64,000 nucleotides of DNA from Protula sp. h YS-2021. Taxonomy: Eukaryota; Annelida; Polychaeta; Sabellida; Serpulidae. The stretch spans positions 32,814,911 through 32,878,910 of the forward strand of contig OX457026.1 of the NCBI GenBank assembly GCA_949752745.1. Direction: 5' to 3'. Made by a program: the position numbers and the translations under genes. Position 1 is the first letter of the stretch, and the number at the start of each line of letters is the position of its first letter. This document shows, piece after piece, positions 13,522 to 25,918 of this stretch. Below the pieces are notes generated by a model. It was not told the origin of the DNA and did not search any database. It worked only from the letters and a program-made list of their open reading frames with translations.

Positions 13522-13743
13522 GTGACGTATGCCTTTGAGACTTGTGGCCTTTGAGTGGCAACAATTACTTTCATGTAACGCCATAAAGACAAAGGAAAGA
13601 AGCTCAGCCTAACTATCAACATAGTCAGCCATGCGACAATAATGGAACCAATTATCGCACCACTTAGACTTATTTGTCAAACTGATGACTAAAAATTATG
13701 TCACTCTGTTAGTTAGGTCTATTACATCAAAGGCATACGACAC
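13522..13743. mobile_element. Candidate short MITE with ~17-bp inverted ends
   Basis: GTGACGTATGCCTTTGA at 13522-13538 is matched in reverse complement by TCAAAGGCATACGACAC at 13727-13743, with 16 of 17 bases complementary. The ~220-bp interior has no open frame. No clear target duplication flanks it, so the call is tentative. Confidence 0.4.
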
Positions 13744-16570
13744 ATAACTTACGCAGAATAACAATATTTTGTAGAGATTCCGACAGTTTCTTCTTTTTTT
13801 CCTTGTACAGTATTTAACAATGAATGCTTGAAAATCTAGAGTGTGACTGAACCATTATATCAGATTATCTTGTTTACCATGAAATGTTCGTTCAAAGTTA
13901 AGAATGGAATAATGAACCGAATCTTTTCACGAACACTATTTATAAACCCATATTTGGTATGCAGTATGGGTCAACTATATGATCTGTGTGTGGCCATTCA
14001 AGCCAAACATCACGTGAACTGGCGAAAACCATTTATGATATAGACTTCTTTTGTGTTTTATTTAGGGTCATTCCACTATATATAACGAAAATCGGTCTAG
14101 TTAATATTCACAACTCTTATTTTTTTAAATTTACATATCAAAATATTAGAGCAATAAATAGTTGTAACTTAAAACACGGTATGCATTGCATTCTCAATGC
14201 ATGCCCTGCCAAAGGTAGACCGCTTGGTTATATATTTTGCAATGTCAGTATGGTTTAAAGGACAACATGCAATATTGCTTACCGGTAGATTTTAGGCACA
14301 AATGTGATTTCCTCTCGTTCTTGTGATCGCTGGCCATGTCTAATATAATGTTGTAAAACTGTAACATCATACAATGCGGTTCATGAGAAAATTTGGATAA
14401 TCTAGACTTGATACTTGTTAAAAGGCTCAAATTTTAAACAAAAGAATGCGTTTTGTTCCACATCAAATATATGCGCCTATATGTAAAGCTTGCCTTCTTC
14501 GTTCCTAAAATTAAAACAAAAACAGAAAATTATCTTGGACTGTTTCAACCCCAAATTAGATAAATTGCAAATGATTGCTTGGCATTTTAGTGCAGACTAA
14601 TTCTCTTAGGTTGTGTCGTTTCTCCACATTTGCCACAATCAGTTGGAGTTTGCCTTTAATTGCATCATCTTGTTTTTCATGATATTTACTTGTGGCAAAT
14701 ATAGAATAATGGCAATGACAAGTACTCCATATAATATTTGCTTCTATAGAAAATAAACACGAGAATATGACAAGTAGAGCATCATGCTTTGGCGTATTTG
14801 CATATGCAATAAGAATAATTGTATGGTACGGTACTGCAGTTTCTATCAGCCTGCAACATGATACTGAAATCGACAATATGTTTAAAGGCTAAATATTTGC
14901 ATATAAAAGGATTATCTATCCTGCTAATAAAGGGCTGGTTTCCTGAAGACTGTAGTATGCATATCGCACATTCTGTGCGAATTTTTAAACACTTGATAGA
15001 CTATCTGAAATATGGTAGAGTGGACAGACCATATATTACATACTGAACGACAAAAAAATTAACACTAAAAAAGAAGTTTATTTGCTTTATTACCAGTGGC
15101 CACACTTTTACAGTTCACTGAATTTTCATGTTACAAATCTCATTCAGTAATGCATATTCGAGCCGTTTTGAGTATTACAGAAAAGTCTGTACTCATTTGC
15201 TCTATCACGTCCTTAAAGGTACATTTTGGGCATTGCTTATATCTTTATTTATATGTCTCTGTAATTCAATGTGTCGGCTACCTATTACCAACTCATCTAT
15301 TTTCACTACTAATGTTGAAAACTTGTGTCTGACGCCTCAACTAAACTAAATTAAAGATTTCAAAGTCTGAGTCGGCTGAGAACCAGTTCTTTAGTTGCAT
15401 TTAAAAGCTAAACGAAGATATATTAGCTCCAGACAGACATGCAGTTTTAATGCATTGGTTTCGCTTCTGTCAGCTATATATCTCTTAAAGAGATTTAGCA
15501 GGAAGTTGGTATTTTGTGAGCACGATTGCTGTATGTCAAGAAAGTAAATTACGATCCATAAAACAAGCTCACTGAGTCTTGCTTAGTACAAAACTCCATT
15601 GTGAAACCATGGAATTGTGTGTGTGTGGCGACGCAGAATGGATATACAACCGAAATACTTCTCCGAATGCTAAAGTAAAACAAAGGAGCTCTTGAAAATG
15701 TGACAAATTGCTTACACAAAAGCCAATTCTGATCCTCTCTTTGGAAATAACTAATTCTGAATTGTACAAAAAGGTCTTGTTGGTTGCTTTTGGGGTGATT
15801 GTTTCTTTCCAATTTTTTTGTATACTTAAATGTAGATGTGGAACTGCTTGCTTCAATCATCTGTTTCAAAAGATTTGGATCCCTATAAATACCCATTAAT
15901 GGGATTTTGATGCTAGGAGCAATGACAGGAAAAGATTCTAACATTTATTAGGTATTTTAGATATTTAGTATTTTCTAGTTGTATGTAAAAATTTGCCTGT
16001 GTAAAAAGTTTTTAAAAATGTAAACAGGAGAAGCTAGAGTTCTCGCGATGTTATGTATTTGTTTTTGGATAGACATGTTTAAAAAGATGTGGTATGATGG
16101 CCAAACCATTGGCCACCTTGACCCACTATGTATTGGCAGATATCCGGGTTGTGACAATAATCTAAGTCCAGCTTTGACATAACTGACATCAATGCAAGAG
16201 GTACAGAGAAAAGCATAGACACCAAAACCAGGAATATAAACCACTCTGATTAAAACTGGGATAATGTCTTTTCCATCTTATGAGTCCAAAAGAACGTTCT
16301 TATGGTTAAAAAATGTCATAGATAGAACTCGTGAAACGGCAAGAGCTGTGTATTAATTACAGCAAAAAGCTGAAAAATAAGAAGAAATTTTTACAAATAT
16401 GGTGCTCACATTTATGCACATTTTTCGTTTTGCTTCTGGGATATTTCCACCATTACAGGATCAGTGCTGTTTGTCGGGACGTTAAAAGGTTCAGATAAAG
16501 AGCATTCCTTGTGGCTTATGTGTTCATGCCAGGCAAAAGCCTTATGTCTCCGCAATAACCATTAGATTTT
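13744..16570. other. No supported gene; a few unrecognised frames
   Basis: Contains the longest non-repeat frames of this half of the window (15549-15944, listed separately; 14556-14876 minus, 106 codons with only a TTG start; 15975-16244 minus, 89 codons). None shows a domain I can name and no splice-linked partner was evident. Confidence 0.35.
15549..15944 (-). other. Unrecognised 131-codon frame
   Basis: Starts at a real ATG on the minus strand and runs 131 codons. The first half is hydrophilic, Lys/Asn/Ser-rich (e.g. YTKKLERNNHPKSNQQ), and the second half is richer in aromatic residues. I do not recognise a domain, a signal peptide or a membrane segment. Overlapping frames of 95 codons (minus, 15569-15856) and 63 codons (plus) exist in the same stretch, so length alone is weak evidence in A+T-rich DNA. 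It could be a chance frame, a fragment of an old transposon, or part of an exon. Chance is most likely. Confidence 0.12.
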
Positions 16571-17598
16571 ATTCCCACTTGGCATTGAAAATGCCAAATG
16601 GGGATGGATTGCCTCGAATTCTTCACCTATTTTTTTTTATTTTTCTCGCTTTTTTTTTTCTTTTTCCGCCGATTTGGTTTCCAGACATCTACTCCGAGAC
16701 CGCTGAAGCTAGACCAACCAACCTTGGCACATGTATGGAGGGTCGTTTGAAGTGGTGCACCTAATAAAAATTTTTGACCTTGACCTTACTGGTCAAGGTC
16801 AAATCGCGAAAAAGGTCAAACGGTTTTCTGACAATTACTGCAAGGCCATTGAAGCTAAAAAAGCCAAAATTCGCATATATATAACGGGCGATGTGATCTA
16901 AAACAACAATAAAAATTTTTGACCTTGACCATGACCTTGAAATTGCGAAAAATGTTATTTTTGAAAACAATGAGTTGTCTCGAAAACGTCCGAGACCACT
17001 GAAGCTGGACCAACCATACTTGGCACATATATGGAGGGTCATCGAAAGTGGTGCATCTGATAAAAATTTTTGATCTTGACCTTACTGGTCAAGGTCAAAT
17101 CGCGAAAAAGGTCAAACGGTTTTCAGACAATTACTGCAAGGCCGTTGAAGCTAGAAAAGCCAAACTTGGCACATATATAAAGAGCAATGTGATCTAAAGC
17201 AACCGATAAAAATTTTTGATCTTGACCTTGACCATGACCTTGAAATCGCGAAAAACGTTATTTAAGAAAAACAATGAGTTATCTCGAAAGAGATAGAGCA
17301 ATTCTGACCTCATTTTCGACCTACATCCCCTATACGACGATACGTAAGGAATAACTTCCGGTGTCCTTGACCTCCAGGTCATGTTCGAACCCCAAACCGG
17401 AAGTTGGCCTTTATCTGGAAAACGGTAAGAGATAAAGCAAATTTTTGGCCTTGACCTTACCGGTATAGTTAGTAGTATTTAGGAGGATATTCTACATTCA
17501 GACATGTGAAAATTGTTAACAAACTGCAATATCATCTACCTTCCGTTTTAAGTTATCATTCCAAGTGGGGCTAATTCGCTGTGCGAGTTTCGGTCTAG
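16571..17598 (+). mobile_element. Helentron-like non-autonomous element, copy 1
   Basis: The head reads ATTCCCACTTGGCATTG and folds on itself (GGCATTGAAAATGCC). Near the tail the inverse CCAAGTGGGGC appears, followed by the hairpin TTCGCTGTGCGA and the terminus CTAG, then TTTT. The core contains two ~295-bp tandem units (about 16690-16985 and 16985-17280), each with GACCTTGACCTTACTGGTCA, TTGGCACATRTATGGAGGGT and ATTACTGCAAGGCC, and then a shorter unit ending in GGAAGTTGGCCTTTATC. A subterminal inverted repeat, central tandem array, 3' hairpin and CTAG end are the known layout of Helentron-associated elements (DINE-1 and bivalve pearl elements). No coding capacity. Frames inside it, such as 16761-17042 minus, are by-products of the repeat units. 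Confidence 0.7.
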
Positions 17599-18099
17599 TT
17601 TTATTGGGCTTTCAGATATCAAACAATCATATATACCATCAATTATCTGGGATTGTCTTTGAAAATAGCTGTAATTTATTCTTCTGTTTAAAAATTCAAT
17701 TCAGAACTTGATTTCATTATGTGAAAAGGAAATCTGGCATTTTACGTGCAGTTTTGCATTTTAGAAATTCATATTGAGAACAATCAGATGTGTTTCTATG
17801 AGTGTGTATGTGGTGGGGCAGTTCCCTCCCTCTTTAATAGTCATTATTCCTTTTCTCTGCACTTTTTCTTGAATATTGTTTGTTTTTAATAATAGTTTTA
17901 TTTTCTTAATTACAGGACATAGCAAAGATGTACATACAATTAGAACGGAACGTCACTACCAGACACAAATAACATTAATTTGTTCTCATTCTGCCACCTG
18001 GTTTTGCACAGTTTAACAAACATTCACAAGTAATTCTTCACTTTGTGATCCAAGTTTTATAAAAATTAAAATATTTAAATATCGATTTTTTTCCACTTT
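17599..18099. other. No gene seen; possible decayed LINE tail
   Basis: A+T-rich stretch between the Helentron-like element and the recognisable C-terminal end of the minus-strand LINE. It may include LINE 3' UTR but nothing diagnostic is visible. Confidence 0.35.
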
Positions 18100-20340
18100 C
18101 GAACCTGAACACATTACTTCCATGGATAGTCTAGGAGTATTTTTTACATCTTGCACCAAACAGAGTGTTTAACAAGCCCTAAGTATCTCAAAAAATTTGT
18201 TCTGATGTGGAAACAATTTGTAAACTCTGTAAATGATAAAAAAGTTCCATCTGTTTGATAAGATCTGGGATAAAAACTACCTCTTAACAAACCAGTCCCT
18301 TAAAAATATGCTTTTACCTTGAACTAGAATTTTTTATTTTTTCACACAATATTTTCCGATTCAAGACAAATCATGAAGTCTTTCGCAAAATCTAACATTC
18401 TCATATACAATGAGGGAATAGATGATAAACATTAGGTCTCATTTGAGCAAAAATTTTAGCCCTCCAAAAGGTATAAAAGCCTCTTTGGCATAGTGGTTCC
18501 AGCTCTCTCCCCCGAATATCCTCCATATCCATTCGTTCTCAAAGCCTATAACTGACATTTTACATCAAGGCTTTTAAGACCACCTTCATCATGATTGGTT
18601 ATTAAAGCACTATGCTTTACTTTTGGTGGTTTGTTGTTCCAAATAAAGCTGTTTAGTACGTTTTGTATTTTCTGCTCAAAATTATATTCAATTTCTGTGG
18701 TTGACATTGGATAGATAAGATTAGGGATGCCGAAGGTTTTTGAAATTGAAATTTTTCCCATAATACTTAGATCCCGTTGAGACCATATGTTTAAAATTTT
18801 AGACATTTTTCTAGCTCTGTTTCAAATTTAATGAGATGCCTTTCTGTCTGTCTGTCTGTCTTACTCCATGCACTAGCTCAAACCATTGCGACGAGAATCC
18901 ATTATTAATAACACAGCTATGAATATTAGAGTAACAACATTTCACTAAGGAGATAAAGTCAGGACCAAAGTTACATTTACTGAGGGCTGAGAACATGAAA
19001 GGTCATTCAAAAGTGTCGAACGCCTTTTCAAAATCAGGTTGAAATAGTACCCCTGCTTCTCCTACCCGGTCGCAATGATCTATTAGGTCTTCTGCGAAGT
19101 GAATACTTTCACCAATATTCCTTCCCTTCAGACTGATCGGGATGTATGATAGTTGATATCACTTTCTCTAATATTCCTCCAAACTTTTTGTAAAAATTTT
19201 ATAATCAATGTTTAGCAGACTTACTGATCTCAATTTTTTTATTTTTGTATTATCTTGCGAAGTCGAGAGAAAGCCCACTTGTCTAGAGAAGTTAAAACAT
19301 TCGACTAGTTTAGGGTCGATGATATCCCAAAATTCGTCATAAAACTCGGCAGGCAAGCCATCACTTCCATGTGATTTATTTGACTTAAAGCATTTTAAAG
19401 CTTCCCAACATTCCTCGACCGTAAACGGTCCTTCACATTTCAACATTTGTTCATTTGATAATTGTCTATCAATTGTACATTCTGTCAAAATATTTTCGAC
19501 AAAATATTTCCCTCTGGATATTCTGAACAATACAGGTTTTCATAGAACTTCTGTAACTGATGGACAATTTCTGATGGCTCAGTTATTTCGCTACATAACC
19601 TGGATGGAGTTTTTTTCTCGAAAGACATTTTTGACCTGTTTCGGAGATAAGAGTTACTTTTTTCATTTTTTTCGATGTGCTCCAGTCGTGATCTTATCCA
19701 AACCGCACCCCCCCCCCCTTGCCTTTTCCTCTTCAATCACACTTAGTTGTTGTTTAAGTTGTTCATATTCATCGATTTCATTGTCATTGGCAGTCTCGTT
19801 ACAAATTTTGATGTCTGTCATTTCAATTTTACGAGTTATATTTTGTTATATATTTCGTTTTTATTTGGCTCGTTCTCTACAATACTTCATAGAATACAGT
19901 CTCACATCATATTTCAGCCAATCAAACTTAACAATTACATTACTAAAATTATTTTATTCAGTCCAAGTTCACTCTATCAGGTCCCTGATGTCTTTATTAT
20001 AATTTGGCTCTTTAATAATACTTGTGTTGAGTTTCCAAAATCCAGGACCTCTTCTATCTTTATTAACAAGCATTTTTAACTCTACAATGGAGTGGTCACT
20101 TTTAATACTTTTCAATATTTTTATACTTGAACCCATTTTTATGCTTGTTCTTTTTATTAAAAAAATAATCCAGTCTACGCATAATGGCGATGCTTTTGAG
20201 ACCAGGTGTACCTTCTTTTTCTTGGATATATGCATGGTAACACCTATCCTACTGAGCGCATCTCCACACCCTGGGTGGAAGGGGGGCAAGGGTTGTGTAA
20301 ATTTGATGGGGAGGAACAATTTTGAATTAAAAATTTGTTT
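18100..20340 (-). pseudogene. L1/Tx1-like LINE polymerase relic
   Basis: Reading the minus strand from 20343 down, the order is that of an L1/Tx1-type ORF2. The C-terminal end of an APE endonuclease comes first (IKSDHSIVELKM, then RGPGFWKLNTS; about 20140-20040). Next is the pre-RT linker (RSRLEHIEKNEKSN and LQKFYENLYCSE; 19736-19540). The RT domain follows with FKSNKSHGSDGLPAEFYDEFW, SVSLLNIDYKIFTK (19420-19170) and CYSNIHSCVINNGFSSQWF, GVRQ (18960-18850). The C-terminal domain has LNIWSQRDLSIMGKISISK, FIWNNKPPKVKHSALI and EGGLKSLDV (18800-18550). In another frame at about 18540-18490 comes NEWIWRIFGGESWN, with a weak match to the L1 tail motif near 18260-18160. Frameshifts and stops split it into at least five frames, and the segment with the catalytic FADD box was not found. 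It is truncated at the 5' end, missing most of the endonuclease. Non-functional. Confidence 0.85.
18843..18860 (+). repeat. (CTGT)n inside the LINE RT domain
   Basis: A short tetranucleotide run, read as (AGAC)n on the LINE strand. It lies exactly where GVRQG-PLSP should continue, turning it into GVRQTDRQKG. The expansion therefore sits in a core RT motif. Confidence 0.85.
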
Positions 20341-21100
20341 CACAGTTTGTATATCTTGAATATCTTAATGAACACTTTCTGTTAGGCATTTATATCTTGC
20401 AACGAAATACAAATCAGATTCCGTCCACTTCACAATCAAACCCACCTGGCCACATTTTATACAAGCCTACAACTTAATTCTTCACTGACACCACCTTTGA
20501 CTAAGAAATCATGCGACGGAGGCGATAAAATTCAATGAGACCTCCCCCTCCCCCTTACATCGAATTGAAATTTAGCGTCTATTCGTAACCCAGAAAACAC
20601 GCTAAAGACAATGGGAAAATCACCAATCGTATGTTAAATTGCTTTAAGACATTAAAGAATGAACCTGAAATGTTATGTTTAGCCAAAGTGTTCATTTAAA
20701 ATTGTGCGCATCAAACTTTGACACACTTCAAAGCAATTTTACTGGTAAAGTAGTGGCGCCGGTAAGGAGAGGGAGGGGCACTCTAACAGTTGGTGTAGAT
20801 GTATATGAGTGGTAAACTAACACCACAACCACCCCTTCCTCCGTCTCAGTTTTTATTTTTTCCAGCAGTCACCATGTGTTCGGATATGGCTAGAAACGAG
20901 CTATCTTTTTAAAAATGTAATGAAATCCTAACAGTGATTGTTTCGGTTTAATCATTTTTGGAGCCCTCTATCCAGTCACAACCCACTAAAAGAAACTTCA
21001 TACATCCATTGATGATAGCACTCAGTTTTTGAAATTGCAATTGCTCTTACGATTGATGAGAGGCGCCATAGCAAATTATCATTACACATTTTCTTTGAGA
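20341..21100. other. No gene seen
   Basis: Contains short C- and G-rich patches (20546-20556, 20763-20775) and otherwise nothing recognisable. Confidence 0.4.
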
Positions 21101-21226
21101 ACGGGGGGGTGGGGGGTTGGGTGGGGGGCGGGTTTAGGCCGCCGGGGGGTTTTAGTCGGGGGGGGGGGTTGACGGGGGGGTTAGGGCCGGGGGGGTTTCG
21201 GTCGGGGGGGGGGGGGTTTGGGCCTA
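21101..21226 (-). repeat. G-quadruplex-type element, copy 1
   Basis: The plus strand carries about ten runs of 5-13 G separated by short linkers (TTTAGGCC, TTTTAGTC, TTGAC, TTAGGGCC, TTTCGGTC). Read on the minus strand, the order of linkers (CCCAAA, GACCGAAA, GGCCCTAA, GTCAA, GACTAAAA, GGCGGCCTA, GTTCTC) is the same as at 36071-36192, so the two are copies of one ~125-bp element and not independent slippage. The Pro-rich frame on the minus strand (20976-21266) is a by-product. Confidence 0.85.
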
Positions 21227-21386
21227 GACTCCTGTGACGCAGAAGCGCATCTGGGATTAAATTCAACAGTCTTTTTACTTACCAACAAACCCATCTGTCA
21301 AACACTACTTGTGACGAGGCATTCTGCCCAGTATCGATAGGATATAGCGGAATTTTTGTTCGGAAGATATGACACATAGGTATACA

Positions 21387-21550
21387 GGTTACAGCGAATC
21401 CGTCCAAGCAGTGACATTATAAAGTCACTGAAATTGCGGCGACTTTGTAAAGTCACTGGTTCACTAAGGACAACGTTAAGTCACTAAAAATTTTAGTGAA
21501 TTTTTAAAGTCACTGATTTTATGTCCCCAAAATTTGACAGATTCACTGGC
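21387..21550 (+). repeat. Palindromic-stem repeat module, copy 3
   Basis: Starts GTTACAGCGAATCCGTCCAA, nearly the same as copy 1 at 1884, and continues with stems AGTGACATTATAAAGTCACT, ACTTTGTAAAGTCACTGG and AGTCACTAAAAATTTTAGTG. The end (AAAATTTGACAGATTCACTG) is an imperfect inverse of the start. The stem sequence has drifted from AGCCGCTG to AGTCACTG in all its repeats together, suggesting a subfamily. Solo copy without a partner nearby. Confidence 0.7.
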
Positions 21551-22613
21551 ACGAATCTGAATAGTTTAGAGTTAGGTTTCTTTGATTTTTCTTTACGTTA
21601 GTGGCATGGGTTTCTAAATTTCGGTTTCGGTCGCAAATATTGGACGGGTCCAAATTTTCAGATCCATCGACCCGACCCCATAGAGTGCTGATCTATCGAG
21701 CGAACAAATATTGTAAATGTAACAGGTAACACTCTTCATGTTTCTGGCCGTAATAAAGTCATTTTCACAAGGAACTGAGAAAATAGGTTAAGGTTACAGT
21801 TGAACACTCAAAGGACAAGTGTTTCTGGGAAATACTCTACTAAAATATAATTGAATGTTTATGCCTCTGTTGATGAACCTATTCCGTCACGAAGGCAGGA
21901 AGCTTTGCCTTGATAACTTTGCAATATTTGTTTAAAGGAAGACATTTTCGTGAATAATAAAAAAATGGACCTGCCCAACCATGTTAGGTCATCTGTACAC
22001 CAAATGTCAATGGAAACGGGTTTTTAAGGAGTAATAACCGGTGATGAACGGACAGACGAATAACACCTAAACATACTGTGCCCTCTGGGGGTAAAGCCCT
22101 GCTGGGGGGGGGGGGGGGGTCTAACAATTAACTGAGATCGGCCTGCAATCGGGTTGCAGCAGCGAAAACTGGCAAAATCTCGACGGTCAAAATAGTGGTG
22201 TTCGAGTGTCATTATATGCAATGCGGGCACTTTTACCAGTGCCGTTTTGTCTACTTCGCAATTTTTTTAAAGACACGAGTCTGAAACTGAAGAAAACATT
22301 GAACAAAGCAGCTGTTTCTCGAAAGACGACAGTATCGCCTTCTTATTCTTTATTAGACAATAACTAACAAAAATGAAAAATTCATTGCAATGAAAGCTCC
22401 GATGAAACCTTACTAATACTACTGCTTAACAGAACCCCCTCCCCCCCCCCCCCGCAACTCCTCACTGCCCCGTCAGGATGTACTCCGTGGCGTTTGTGTT
22501 ATCATGTGTGTCCAGAAAAAAAAACGGAGAAACTAGTACTAGTTTATGTCCAGTTGTCGGCAGGGCAAACCTGTGCACGGCTGTGACCAGGCACATATGA
22601 TGAGGGAATCGGC
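21551..22613. other. No gene seen; two homopolymer runs
   Basis: A G16 run lies at 22104-22119 and a C-rich run (CCCCCT then C13) at about 22436-22453. Frames overlapping them are not credible genes. Confidence 0.5.
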
Positions 22614-22673
22614 GACATTTTGTTTGACGACATACAGCCTGATGACATTCGGTCTGTTGACATTTTGTCCGCA
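22614..22673 (+). repeat. 15-bp minisatellite (4 units)
   Basis: Four units start with GACAT every 15 bp: GACATTTTGTTTGAC, GACATACAGCCTGAT, GACATTCGGTCTGTT and GACATTTTGTCCGCA. The period is a multiple of three, so frames on both strands stay open and give spurious short repeats. Confidence 0.8.
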
Positions 22674-23934
22674 AAACAATATCTGGTACGACTTTTTACA
22701 TCATTCCACCAATGTTTCCGGATTATTAAAACTTTGATGCATTGTGTTGCAATGTATCGTTTAATAAAACTTCCACATAATTGCAACTCAGTGTGCATTA
22801 AGATGAGTAACAAGGCGTAATGAAATGCATTAATTATTTGTTGTTGCCTAAAGATCTGGTTCATAGATGTACTGGTTTATGCTAATATACATTACCCTCG
22901 CTGGACGATAAATGAAACCTAGGCACCAGCACCTATAGGCAAACGCGCACTTACCTAATGCCAGCACCACCAAAGAACGACTGTGAAAATTACAGTCTGA
23001 AAGGAAGGAGTTGAAATGCAACTGTTTCATAAACCTACTCCAGCAGAATCGAATAGGTTGTTTCTTATGACTGGCTTGCCACCAGTCAAATAGTATTTGA
23101 GGAGGTTTATTGCTTTAAGCCCTTCAAGCATGAAAGCACGTCAATGAATCTGGTTAGTATTCCTGTTAGTGAAAAACAGAGAAAATGTGTGGTAAACAAG
23201 ACCTACGACTGACATTTAACTTCCTCAATAGTTACATGACGTCATAAAGGTTTGTTAGGAAAATTTTGTTTTTGTCTCAACCTACGTTTCTTTATTTTTC
23301 CCATGAAGTCGGTTTCAATTTGGGTGGTTGAATTCCTAAATCAAATCTTAACTTCTGTTTTGTTCCATATAATTCTATTTGAGGTCCGACATTGAAATGG
23401 TCAGTTTGTGTTTATATTTTATATGCTAGGGGCACAGCAAACAAAATTTATCAAGCTGTAAATAAAGCTAAAATATCTGAACGACTGAAAGCTGTTATTT
23501 ACCACTGGGTGAGATTTTCAAATCCGGAACAGAAAGTCCGGGGAATGAACGATAACAGAAAGAACGGCCCCAGCCAGACTTCCCACGCGCAGAACGCCCA
23601 CAAATTGAAAATCTGGTAAAACCCTCACTGACACTGATTTCGATGTTCGATTTTTACCCCTTGAAGCTGTTAATTCATTACTTTATGTATTTTATTTTGT
23701 TAAATCTGTTTTCCATTTCGCTTAATGAATGAAAACGTCTATTTTCATTTCTAGAGAATGTTTGCACCGGAAAACATTTCACACTAGTTCAAGTGCCACC
23801 TTAATTATTTGTAACTTCACTCCTTGGGGTAAATACAGTATTTGGTGATTTGTTTTCGTGAACTTATTTTCACTCGTTTAAATGGTTTTCAAACGGGAAC
23901 TGCACTTCTGTAGTTGTTTTCCCCTTGCTCCTTT
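22674..23934. other. No supported gene
   Basis: A 75-codon plus frame (23392-23619; contains KISERLKAVIYHWVRFSN) shows no known domain. Otherwise A+T-rich and featureless. Confidence 0.35.
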
Positions 23935-24600
23935 TTTATTAGTTTGGATGGTTCCCAAACAACTCCTCCTAGACCATATGGCTTACGAAATGAAATTTGA
24001 TACAGGTTTAGAGTTGTTAAGGTTTTACAGAAGATTTGGCCTTAGCGTTTAAAGTCAAGTTCAGATTAAATCCAACCGCTATTTTGCATCAAACTGGTTT
24101 CCAAGTAGCTCCAGGTGTTTGTGGAAGAAGCTGCAAATTTGACACTATAGACAGAGATAAGATCTCGCTGGGACCTCAAAAATGTACGACTTTGACCTCA
24201 AAGGTCAAGGACAAACTGAGGTCAAATTTTTAAAACACACTTTATCTCGAAAAACGAAATATGGCTCATATCCCAGATGGAATACATACGGTCTGAGTAG
24301 AGGTAACCTCGTGACCAGGATTTTGACCTTGAATCAAGATCAAAGGTCATATGTCCTCTGTATCTCGAAAATTGTTAGAGATTTTCAGCTAAATTTCCAT
24401 CTGATGGAATGGAAGGCTTTACATAAAAATACTTTGGTGACCTTGGCCTTGTGTTTGACCACGTCTTTTAATGTCTAGACCCAAAGCCCAAAGTTGTACA
24501 TTATCTCAAAGAGCCATTCTGAGCTCATTTTTTTTTACCTTTGGGGGTAAATTACGTTACATGCGAGGCAACTTAACCTATTCTGTCAAGATCCGCACGA
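23935..24600 (+). mobile_element. Diverged Helentron-like family member
   Basis: Contains the family's core vocabulary: GGATGGTTCCCAAACAACTC near the head, GAAATGAAATTTG, TTGACCTCAAAGGTCAAGG, ATCTCGAAAA repeated at 24246 and 24361, and GACCTTGGCC. The units are old and neither the ATTCCCACTTG head nor the CTAG tail is clear, so the borders are approximate. Confidence 0.5.
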
Positions 24601-25918
24601 ATGTTCGATCATCACGTGTTGTTGTGAATGGACCAGGCTAAAAGGTAGAGGAAAACCACAAAAAACTATGTACGTGCAACATATTTTAATTTGACATGAT
24701 TTTATGGGAAAAGAAGCAGTTGAAAAAGACAATAGTTACATTGGGAGCTGTGTGACTGCCCCTGCCATGATGCATAGAATCACCTAAGCATCCTGCCGGC
24801 GCAGTTACTCAAACACAATTCAATATATATTGCTGCGCTGTAACTGAATGTTTTCTTTCTGTGGCTTGATTTATCCTCGAAATAGAATATGGCCATATGA
24901 AGACCTTTTTGCACGTCCCAGGCTCCCATTGTTAACTATTTAAAATGGGTGATCAGGTGAAGGTGAAAAAATAAGCGGAATTGTTGTCCAAGGTGTTTAC
25001 AGGCTTGTCCCGCTGGGGAATGCAATTACATTTGCTGGTACTGTCGGGTCAAACCAGCTTTCACATGTTTGGAACTCGAGGGTGATTTTTATATCTATAT
25101 ACATCGGGTTCGGACACTTTTTGAAAATGGGGCCACCTCAGAAAAAAGGACAATCGTTCGACAAAACTAAACAATAGATCCCGTAATGCAAGAACCTCGC
25201 AGATAGAACTATATCAGATCAGTGTGCCGTGGTCCTACATACGAAGGTACACGGTACATGTGTATTGATTCTTAATGACTGTGCATAAAACATGTCTGTA
25301 CAATGGCCCCCTTTGCAACGGCTATTCTAATACGTTTCAAAGTTTCAAAAACGCAGGATGAAACAGATCATCAGCAATATTTGTTGATAAAGATTTTAGC
25401 TACTTATTTTTAAGTTAAAGTTACCTCAACATAAATGTGTCAGGCGAACTGATAGAAGTAAAAAATTGTTATCAAAATAGCTTGAAAGACTAAAAAGTAA
25501 AATATCTCTGCATGCTGATAGAAAATCACTTAATTTTGCACATGCGCGTTAACTTTTAACCAGGTTTCATATTCTATCAATAGGTTAATACTATTCTTAA
25601 GTAAAAATGTGATGTCCTAAATATCTCGTTGAAAGTAAACATTCTACTTATGTCTGATCAAAGACATATTTTTGGAGGCTGGAAGTCGAAACAACGTCTG
25701 TCTGCTGGCGTTATACGAACGTCGTTTATCCGAATATTGCTAAATGTTTGTAAATGGAAGTCGAAAGTACTTGTACAGACAATCAAATGGTATTTTATGG
25801 AGAATCATCCCTCCGTCAAAATACCCACCCCCCTCTCTATCCTTGGGTCACACACGGTATGTATGAAGTCAGCTTTCATAAATATTTGTCAAAAAGAAGT
25901 CGAAGAACTTTTTACGTC
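24601..25918. other. No gene seen
   Basis: Nothing recognised. The 119-codon frame at 25629-25988 has no domain and runs into the repeat array that follows. Confidence 0.35.

Noticed and set aside
19574..20359. Plus-strand frames of 110-142 codons
   Set aside because: They are antisense shadows of the LINE polymerase relic, which is clearly read on the minus strand.
20976..21266. Pro-rich 96-codon frame on the minus strand
   Set aside because: Translation of the G-rich element; the same element in the other copy gives a similar chance Pro-rich frame (35935-36147).
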